This document shows positions 57,118 to 64,000 of a stretch of 64,000 nucleotides of DNA, piece after piece (the stretch's first letter is position 1; every line of letters begins with the position of its first letter). This stretch comes from Romanomermis culicivorax. Its lineage: Eukaryota > Nematoda > Enoplea > Mermithida > Mermithidae. The notes under the pieces were generated by a model. That model saw only the letters and a program-made list of their open reading frames with translations. It searched no databases and was not told the origin of the DNA. The stretch is from positions 806,001 to 870,000 of the forward strand of contig CAWUHX010000064.1 of NCBI GenBank assembly GCA_963922205.1, given 5' to 3'. The position numbers and the translations under genes were made by a program.

Positions 57118-58669
57118 ATGTTGTTTTGCGAATTTGCTATTCTTTTGGCTCTAAATGTTGCACAAATGATTCCTATCAAAGCGGGTGAGTGCTTTTCATA
57201 ACATCGACGACCATAGGGTATAGTGAGACAAGGAAAAGCCGGCAGGAGTGAACCAAATTTGAATCAACCTCTAACTTTCTGCTTTGAACAGATTTCAATG
57301 AGACCTATCGATTGAACCAAATTTGCTGCGTTTTATTTCAAAATCTTACTCCCCATGAAAAGGCACAACTAAAATCTAAAAACCATAATAGTGAACTTAA
57401 ATTAGTTTTCCCCTGGGAAAGATTTTCAGAAAGTGGGAAGAGTTCGAGGCTTGCAGGTATTCAGTCACAAAAACTGAATTACAATTTCATCCGGAAAGTT
57501 GCTGCAAAAAATATTGGCTTAAACGTTGAGAAACTTGTCACAAAATTATTAGAAAGAAACCATCAAATCGTGTGATGTTGTTATTCTTGCATTGATCTCT
57601 GATGTTGTCTTTCTGGGGATATTTGTTTTCAAGTGAAATTCTTTGGTTTGTTTCAAATTTCTGAAAATCCATGAAACGAGATAAAAAGAATTATTTTGTT
57701 GGAATTCTGGAAGATTTACATGAGTCACACAACTCCTGAAAAGTTCGTAGGTTTGTCGCGATATCCAAAAGTTTGAAGAGTCAGGGAATAAAGGAGCCTA
57801 GAAAAGATGAGTACAAGGACGAACTACAATAATGTCTACAATAAGGAGGTAATTTCACAGTTTCAGATATCCTTTTCTGCAGTAGAAAATAATGGCTGTA
57901 TACTGTAATTGAGAACCACTTTCCTTGCGTAAAGGTCAGTAATTTTATACGGCGAAAAATTTCTACTATATAATTCTGTGAGACCCGAAAAATTAAAAAA
58001 AAAGAAATGCATTTAAAAAATAAAGTAAATAATAATTAAATAATACGACTAAAATATAAAAAATAATCAAATTAAAATAAATAATAAATACAAAAAAAAT
58101 TCTCAAATATTCGTCATAGGTTTTCAAATGAGTTATTTCGTGAAAAAATATCATAACCTCTGGATATTCAATTCTTTATCTAGATTGGAAAATGAAAAAA
58201 ATTATGCTGTCATCAAAATCTTTTATAAGAAGCTTATGCCAGAAAATTTTTTACTCTTTTAAAAATTCGTTTATTGGTCGATCGAAAATCGTAAAAATGT
58301 GAAATGTTACTTGCTTTCCAGTTTAACTATTCATAAATATTCCGAGAAAGACAGGATATTAGATACGGTCTTGGTCTAAAAACGTTGGAGATCGAAAGAT
58401 ACTATTTCAGAATGCAGATAAACTCAGTTTAATAAATTGCGCCTGAGAAATGCTTCACAGATTGCTAATCTATATTTTAAGGTCAAGCTGCTCCACAAAA
58501 TCCCAATCCCGTTCAGCCACCTGCTCCAACACAAAAGCCCCTCTGGTGCACTGGCGGCAGGTTGACTTGTGACGGACCTTCCGAATGCGGCTACGAATCC
58601 AATTGTATCGCCGGATGCTGCTACTACCCAGATTCGGTCTGGTTACCCTTCAGGAAACGTCTTAGATAA
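57118..58669 (+). CDS. Small secreted cysteine-rich protein, two exons
   Basis: Exon 1 (57118-57184) encodes a signal peptide, MLFCEFAILLALNVAQ..., and ends gcg g|gtgagt in phase 1. Exon 2 (58482-58669, acceptor ttttaag) gives a proline- and glutamine-rich spacer, then six cysteines spaced C-x6-C-x5-C-x5-C-x3-C-C, then a basic C-terminus (FRKRLR) and TAA. The mature protein is about 65 residues. The family is not recognised. The size and disulphide pattern suit a secreted peptide such as an antimicrobial, cuticle or effector-like protein. The exon 1 to exon 2 intron is 1,297 bp, and a second candidate exon lies inside it. Exon 1 is assigned by phase and signal peptide only. Confidence 0.6.
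57292..57575 (+). CDS. Alternative last exon or separate exon: 94-residue unknown secreted product
   Basis: After a good acceptor (tttgaacag) this exon joins exon 1 at 57184 in phase, with a short 107-bp intron, and runs 94 codons to TGA. The product would be the same signal peptide plus a charged, mostly helical chain with two adjacent Cys (QICCVLFQNL) and a basic amphipathic end (NIGLNVEKLVTKLLERN). I do not recognise it. It may be the main product of exon 1, with the cysteine-rich exon served by another start, or an alternative isoform. Confidence 0.5.
58482..58669 (+). CDS. Cysteine-rich last exon
   Basis: The exon encodes PPAPTQKPLWCTGGRLTC, then CGYESNCIAGCC, and ends in TAA at 58667-58669. 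The acceptor ttttaag is weaker than the ttttcag type, but codon quality and cysteine spacing support it. Confidence 0.7.
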
Positions 58670-58707
58670 TGTCTTACATACGTAGTGTTGTATGTACTCC
58701 GATTAGA

Positions 58708-58713
58708 AATAAA
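58708..58713 (+). terminator. Poly(A) signal of the small secreted gene
   Basis: AATAAA lies 39 bases after the cysteine-rich stop codon, at the usual distance for a compact 3' UTR. Confidence 0.7.
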
Positions 58714-59161
58714 TATTTGAACAGGAAAATTAATGCAGTATTTTCAGACGTTATGAAAATCTGGAGAAGCTTTGCCTCGTCCAAATGGAAAGATACACTC
58801 TTTCAAATCATACTTCCGGATATAGTTCAACTAGATCTATCGATTGATAACCGATTTGTTGTGTTTGGGAACTAAACTTTCGGTAGAAGTTCATCCAGAT
58901 CTGAGGTCGTATACGAGGTGCAAGTCCAGAATCGGGTTCTAACGACGCGGAAAAATTCAAGGTCAAATTTAAAACTCTATCCTCGCAGACCATAAGAACC
59001 TATATAGAAAATTTGGTATTTGAGAACAACTAGATTTCAGGTTTCTGAACGAATTAACGTGTAACGTACCTGCTAAAGCAGTACTGTAAACATGTAGCAT
59101 ACTGTATGTAATAGACATTTATTAGATATTATTTTATTTTCACATTTTATCGTCTCAAGGA
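58714..59161. other. Short intergenic gap
   Basis: I see no gene here. The sequence changes character at 59162, where the second LTR element begins. Confidence 0.5.
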
Positions 59162-59965
59162 TGTCTGGGATTCACACCCAAACATTCCTACAAAATTACG
59201 TGAAGTACTTTATTTTGATCCGTTCACACCCCGGTAGCCCAATTAAGACGCCCTAATTAATTTGCACAAACGGCAGCTGTTCCCCTAGAACCTACACGAA
59301 ACTACACATTCCACAGCTACCGTAATCCCCCGTAAAAATCGTAAACAACACCTGCACACAGTAAAATACGTAGAAGCCCCGCCGTACAGTAGTCTCAAGT
59401 GTAACAGTAGCGGCGGCCCCACAAAACATGTGTATACAGAGAAACCGATACAGGAAGCATGCACAGAAGCACAGAGGTGTGGCCAAGCCCACCGTAGAAA
59501 GCAAGCGAAGCACAGAAAGCATACAGTACCAGAAAAGCATTAGAGAGGCGTAACTAAGAAAGCATAAAAAGCGTAGCCGGAAACGACGATTGGCGGAAGA
59601 AGATGGACAGAAGCTCGACCTCCCGCAGCGTCCAGGGAGTGGCCAAAATCGCCGTATAAAAGAAGAAGCAAAGCGTGATTTTGATCATTATTCTGGTTCT
59701 TATTCTTGTGGTTGTTTCCGTTTTGACTTCCGCGCTCGCCCCGTCTTTTTATATACATTTGCAAGCGGCCGACTATTCGAAAGCACTTAAACCGAGGCCC
59801 CCGTCCGTATTTTAATTCGAAGCGCGTTATTTGTCGACGTTCAAGCGACCGTCGATCCCCGTTGTTTTATTGTAATCGTACGCCCGCGCCCCCATCCCGT
59901 TATTTACCCCGCCGTATCGACCAATTGGTCCAAGTAAAGTACCTCACAGAAATCTGGTCGTTACA
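59162..59965 (+). repeat. Probable 5' LTR of second element
   Basis: It begins TGTCTGGG and ends GTTACA, with the primer-binding site five bases on. A TATA box (tttttatatacat) is at 59746-59758. The right end is supported by the PBS. The left end is chosen from the TG dinucleotide and the change in base composition, so it may be off by some bases. Confidence 0.6.
59746..59758 (+). promoter_or_regulatory. TATA box of the second element
   Basis: tttttatatacat lies within the LTR about 220 bases before its end, a fitting place for the U3/R promoter. Confidence 0.5.
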
Positions 59966-59970
59966 TATTT

Positions 59971-59988
59971 TGGTGACCGTACCGTTAC
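59971..59988 (+). promoter_or_regulatory. Primer-binding site of second element
   Basis: TGGTGACCGTACCG follows the LTR by five bases (tattt) and begins with the TGG expected to pair with a tRNA CCA end. It differs from the PBS of the first element. Confidence 0.6.
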
Positions 59989-60208
59989 GTTAACCAGTGG
60001 AACTCCCTGCCCCCAATTAGGTGTACTCTTATCCAGGCATTTAGAAGCATTAGATAATACAGTAGTAATCATTTCCTACAGTAAGACAGTATTCGTAGAA
60101 AGCAAACTGGAAATCCCCTCCAACGAGACATTAAGCGATACATTTAAACGAATACAGCGTGAAGCGAAAATTGAAGCATTTAAGCAGAAATCCCACCGTA
60201 AGCCAAGA

Positions 60209-63200
60209 ATGACCCACCAAACGCAAGATCATTTAGGAGAAATCGTTAGAGAACAGATAAATGATTTGTTTTCAGAACATTTTCGTACCCTACGCACACA
60301 ATTGAATCAGAATACAGTAAACCCTACCCTAATAGACGATCTAAGAACAGCAAACATTCGTAATAACATGGCAAACAATTTCTACGCGAAACCTACAGTA
60401 TTCACAGGCGGCGTGACCCAACATTTTGGTGAATGGAACAAAAGATTAGAACAATTCATGGCACTCCAAGGCATGAAAGATACAGACGTACAGTTAAAGT
60501 TGGCATGTTTAGAAATTCATTTAGGAGGAGCCGTGTTAGCAAAATTCAAAAGTTTAGCAAATTCCGAAAACCCTCCCCACACATACGAGCAGTATAAAGT
60601 CGCATTACAGGCATTTTTCCCAAACAATAGAGATAATGAGCTACATCAACAATTTTTACGCGAAAGAAAACAAAAGCGTTCAGAAACAGTAACGGAATTC
60701 TTATTTGATCTAGAACATCTCGCAACCCTCGCCTACCCTAACTTTAACACAGACGCACGAGAAATGATCATAAAACCCCTCTTTGTAGAAGGCATGCAAA
60801 ACGAAATCAGGGAAGCAATTAAGTATAGAAGGTTCGCAACTCTAAAAGAAATGTCAGATGAAGCAGCTTACATTGAACAGCAAATTCTTAGAAATGAGTT
60901 AAAATCTAATGTCCTTCCCTTCATACCCCCAAAACCCGAACCCATCTTTTCCCTCACCAAAAACACAGACCAACAGGATCTTTTGCATCAGTTAGAACAA
61001 CAAGTAAAAGATTTACAGCTGCAGATCAAACAAAAACCTCAACCCCCACCACAGAGTAGCTACAACAATTTCAGTAACAATACTTTCAGCAGGAATAATG
61101 CTTACAGGAACAATACCACCCCTAGACAGCCCACATGCTTCCAGTGTGGACAAATCGGACACGTAGCTCGTAATTGTAAATCAGTAGGCACCCGAAAATC
61201 ATGTGAAATCTGTTTCCGTAATAATCACAGTACACGTGATTGTAAAAGCCCATGCATCCACTGCTCCCAAACAGGACATAGATCAGATAACTGCCCTTCA
61301 AAACCCTACTCCAATTTTCAATGTTTTATATGCAAGCAGAGGGGTCATACAAGCAGGTATTGCCCAAATCAGCAGAGTCGTAATATTCAAAATTGCATTG
61401 AGTACAGGCAACCCCAACCCCTCATGGACATTGACGACCCCGCATTTTACTCAAAATTACCCGCCATAACTAACGGCCCCCAGACTACTTTAGGAACTAT
61501 CATGCCCAACACCCACCGCCGTAGCGACGAATACGTCCTTGATCTGGACGTACCCGATTGGTGCGCCATGTCACCACCCCCCACGCCTGAAGCCGCAAAA
61601 ATCGAAAAATCGCCGCCCACCATCCCCGTAGGTTACAAGATCCCCCGGAAGCAAGACACTACGCCGCCCACCGCCCCCGAAACCCCATCGAAAACAGGTC
61701 GCAACTTATTATCCCTCTTACACAGCCTGACCCCTGAACCCTACCAATTTCGCCCCCGCCAAACATTGCTACCGACCCCCACAAGTAAGCAAGTCCAAAC
61801 CCCATCCCATAACTCAACTTCTAAAGTTTTACAGAATGTTCAGATTGCAAACCGGCCACCCCCCCAGCGCAAAACCGCAAAACGACAACACCAAAAGCCC
61901 CAACACCAAACCGGCCACAACGAAAAAACACAGTGCCCCGCTGCCTCCACTAAAACATTCTATTGGCCGATGTTTTGTATTTTTCTTTGTATAATAATCC
62001 CCACATCGTGTAGTGCCCAATTTCAGATGTGTGGAACTTCATTGAGCGGTCACTCAGTCAGCATACCAAAACTTGTATCATGCATGCCCCCTTCCACAGT
62101 AGACAAACCCGTACAAACATTCGGAAAAATCTATATCCCCTCCACTAAGCCCCACATTACAGATGCATATAAATGCAGCGTTCGCAAACGCAAAATTTGT
62201 ACTAATACAGGATTTTTTGGATCAAAAGGTATTGTCTTCGACCAAACCGAAATGCAAAATCTAACCCCACATGTTTGTAAGGCAATCGTTATAGACAAAG
62301 AACACAACGGTCAAAAATTATACGAAACCCAACCAGGATTTTGGTCAACAAATAACTCCCTAAGCGTAGAATACACATGGTGTTGTACAGACCATTGTAC
62401 CTCAGTCACTAACGTCATCATAGAAATAGGACAAATAGCATCTTGGAATGGAAAATCTATGACAGGTACATTAGGCGACCTAGGGTCATGCAAACCGACA
62501 TCAGGTCATTGTGTCACAGCCGATGGATCCATTATCTGGAATGAAACAGCATTTGAAAACTTATGCCCCTTCGAATACAAAAACACACATCCCATCAAAC
62601 TCACACAAACCCACATGATAATAGAAGAACTACAAGGTGCATTCTCAGTCAAAAATACACTCTTTTCAAACCCCAATTGCCCAGAAATCCAAGACAGCAT
62701 TCTAACCGAACAAGGCATTATCGTCCAATTAGACAAAAGCACACCACATCGTAACGCATTTTTAACCCCAAAAACCAACGAAACTCGTACTACACTATAC
62801 GATTTTGATGATTTTGAACCCATCAATGCAAAACTAAACTATCTAGCAGACAAAATACAGGAATTCGAAATTCAAAATTTCAAAAATGTATGGAATGAAC
62901 TATGCAGACAGGCACAGCGTCACCTTGATCTCGTATGGCAAATTTTACGTCTTGATGCAACCCTTGGAGCGCGTGCATTCCTACAGCGAACGGACATAAT
63001 AGCAGAATTCACAGGAGAAGCCCTCACAGTCTGGCCCTGTAAGCAAGTAAATGCATCTAAAATCTTTTACAACCACAAAATCAACCAAACATGTTACAAA
63101 CTTTTGCCCATTCTCGTAGGAACTGAACTCATGTTTTCAAATCCAGGAGGCAACGATTTGACCCCTTTTTCACAAACAGTTGACTGCCATCACATGCATG

Positions 63201-64000
63201 TAGCCCTTTACAAACAGAATAATACATGGGTCAGTGAAACAGGATCCCCGCATGTCACAAATTTACCTTTAGAAATCGTCTGGAACCAAAATTTCTCCCT
63301 TTTTCATTTTAATACACCCGCCATTTTTCATGATCAACTTGCAACCATTTCAACCAACTTACTCTTTTTGAAACAATACATTTACAAAACTCACACACTC
63401 GAAAACATTGTCAAAAAACTCGTCAATTACACCGCCCAAATGTCTCTCAATTCCGATACAGTTTACAACATGATCTCAGGCACTGGTCAAGCACTCGGAA
63501 ATACACTCTCTGGCGCCGGTCAAGGCATAGAACATGTAATAACCGGTACCACCCAAAGTCTCACAGATGGATTAAACAATTTACTCAAAGGACCCCTGCA
63601 AATCATTATCAATCTCGCCGTTATTACTGTAGTTATTGCAGGCGTCTTTTATTCGTTTCTCGTCCTTCGAAAATATTTCCCCTCTCCAAAGCATCATGCC
63701 ACAAACGAACATGCATACGAAATACCATCAAACAACAGACAATTACATGAGACCATACCCCCATCATTCGGCCATGCTCTCTTAGAATTAGCTAATCGTC
63801 GTGGGGCACAAACACAGCAGAAATACGTCCTTGTCGATATCAATACCCCCCGAACCCCTGCAATCGAACTCATTAATCAAATTCAGCAATCTCCATCAAA
63901 CAAGCCACCCCAGAATGTACCTGAGAAACATACCCCTCATATTCCAATCACACTTAACGGCAAATTAATGACAAAAGGCATGATTGACACTGGTGCAGTT
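60209..64000 (+). CDS. Gag-Env-Protease polyprotein, 3' partial
   Basis: 1,264 codons from ATG at 60209 to the window edge without a stop. The gag capsid domain (about 55-230) resembles that of the first element (LELH/LACLE, YPNF, IIKPLFVEG). Four perfect CCHC knuckles (C-x2-C-x4-H-x4-C) start at residue 310. A proline-rich linker leads to a hydrophobic signal-like segment (584-603), cleavage before QFQMCG, an ectodomain of about 528 residues with eight sequons, and a membrane span (about 1132-1157) with basic residues after it. Protease starts with DTGAV at 1260. Here gag, env and protease are fused in one intact frame. The frame is also open upstream of the ATG to 59876, so initiation may be earlier. 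Confidence 0.92.
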   Translation, partial: MTHQTQDHLGEIVREQINDLFSEHFRTLRTQLNQNTVNPTLIDDLRTANIRNNMANNFYAKPTVFTGGVTQHFGEWNKRLEQFMALQGMKDTDVQLKLACLEIHLGGAVLAKFKSLANSENPPHTYEQYKVALQAFFPNNRDNELHQQFLRERKQKRSETVTEFLFDLEHLATLAYPNFNTDAREMIIKPLFVEGMQNEIREAIKYRRFATLKEMSDEAAYIEQQILRNELKSNVLPFIPPKPEPIFSLTKNTDQQDLLHQLEQQVKDLQLQIKQKPQPPPQSSYNNFSNNTFSRNNAYRNNTTPRQPTCFQCGQIGHVARNCKSVGTRKSCEICFRNNHSTRDCKSPCIHCSQTGHRSDNCPSKPYSNFQCFICKQRGHTSRYCPNQQSRNIQNCIEYRQPQPLMDIDDPAFYSKLPAITNGPQTTLGTIMPNTHRRSDEYVLDLDVPDWCAMSPPPTPEAAKIEKSPPTIPVGYKIPRKQDTTPPTAPETPSKTGRNLLSLLHSLTPEPYQFRPRQTLLPTPTSKQVQTPSHNSTSKVLQNVQIANRPPPQRKTAKRQHQKPQHQTGHNEKTQCPAASTKTFYWPMFCIFLCIIIPTSCSAQFQMCGTSLSGHSVSIPKLVSCMPPSTVDKPVQTFGKIYIPSTKPHITDAYKCSVRKRKICTNTGFFGSKGIVFDQTEMQNLTPHVCKAIVIDKEHNGQKLYETQPGFWSTNNSLSVEYTWCCTDHCTSVTNVIIEIGQIASWNGKSMTGTLGDLGSCKPTSGHCVTADGSIIWNETAFENLCPFEYKNTHPIKLTQTHMIIEELQGAFSVKNTLFSNPNCPEIQDSILTEQGIIVQLDKSTPHRNAFLTPKTNETRTTLYDFDDFEPINAKLNYLADKIQEFEIQNFKNVWNELCRQAQRHLDLVWQILRLDATLGARAFLQRTDIIAEFTGEALTVWPCKQVNASKIFYNHKINQTCYKLLPILVGTELMFSNPGGNDLTPFSQTVDCHHMHVALYKQNNTWVSETGSPHVTNLPLEIVWNQNFSLFHFNTPAIFHDQLATISTNLLFLKQYIYKTHTLENIVKKLVNYTAQMSLNSDTVYNMISGTGQALGNTLSGAGQGIEHVITGTTQSLTDGLNNLLKGPLQIIINLAVITVVIAGVFYSFLVLRKYFPSPKHHATNEHAYEIPSNNRQLHETIPPSFGHALLELANRRGAQTQQKYVLVDINTPRTPAIELINQIQQSPSNKPPQNVPEKHTPHIPITLNGKLMTKGMIDTGAV
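61136..61365 (+). other. Four CCHC zinc knuckles of nucleocapsid
   Basis: CFQCGQIGHVARNC, CEICFRNNHSTRDC, CIHCSQTGHRSDNC and CFICKQRGHTSRYC are four consecutive canonical nucleic-acid-binding knuckles. Most LTR elements have one or two. Confidence 0.95.
61958..63680 (+). other. Envelope-like domain of second element
   Basis: It is the homologue of the env-like region of the first element: the same position between knuckles and protease, the same length (about 528 versus 518 residues), [11 protein letters not shown], a WCC cluster, [26 protein letters not shown] and AEFTGEALTVWPC. A membrane span precedes protease. Confidence 0.78.

Larger units (their letters stand above)
59162..64000 (+). 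mobile_element. Second Gag-Env-Pol LTR element (right side beyond window)
   Basis: A probable 5' LTR is followed by a primer-binding site, a short 0.24-kb leader and a frame open to the window end with gag, env-like protein and the start of protease. It shares domain order and many motifs with the element at 36919-53126, but the DNA is clearly diverged (AT-richer, different LTR, much shorter leader). Downstream of protease and the 3' LTR are not visible, so completeness and target duplication cannot be judged. Confidence 0.88.

Noticed and set aside
1-64000. tRNA or rRNA genes
   Set aside because: No stretch with both A- and B-box-like promoters and a foldable cloverleaf was recognised by eye. 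A tRNA scan would be decisive.

Overview
The window reads as nematode genomic DNA, AT-rich outside its mobile elements. Three things suggest a nematode: short TTTCAG-type 3' splice sites, a striated-muscle myosin heavy chain of the nematode UNC-54/MYO type (recognised by eye), and a roughly 1-kb intronic hexamer array built on TTAGGC, the nematode telomere unit. The species cannot be named from the sequence.

Layout. (1) 2338-35781, + strand: one muscle myosin heavy chain gene. I could place 36 coding exons whose phases all join, giving 1,952 residues plus stop. Only the first N-terminal residues (about 30) are missing, probably on an exon left of the window. The introns hold a 0.93-kb foldback element, a minisatellite, a DNA-transposon relic and the TTAGGC-like array. 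(2) 36584-56158: a nest of transposons. An old hAT-like element with its transposase on the minus strand was hit by a 16.2-kb Ty3/gypsy-type LTR element (36919-53126, LTRs of 1,460 bp each, TSD AACC) and by a second hAT-like relic (53315-55509). That relic carries a solo LTR (53323-53870) in its own terminal repeat. (3) 57118-58669: a small spliced gene for a secreted protein, with two possible last exons. (4) 59162 to the window end: the left part of a second, diverged LTR element, cut by the window edge.

The main find is the coding plan shared by the two LTR elements. Each has one continuous reading frame in the order gag, envelope-like glycoprotein, protease (then RT, RNase H and integrase in the complete one). 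The envelope lies between gag and pol instead of 3' of pol. It starts with an internal signal peptide and ends with a membrane span followed by basic residues. The polyprotein could therefore be threaded through the membrane with Gag and Pol on the cytosolic side and Env on the luminal side. The complete element also has two aspartic-protease domains separated by an RS-rich segment, a 240-codon overlapping frame, and a 3.6-kb leader with two phased repeat arrays (about 20 bp and about 66 bp, the latter centred on TGACGTCAGCAA). It carries one frameshift in integrase, so this copy is probably not fully functional as read.
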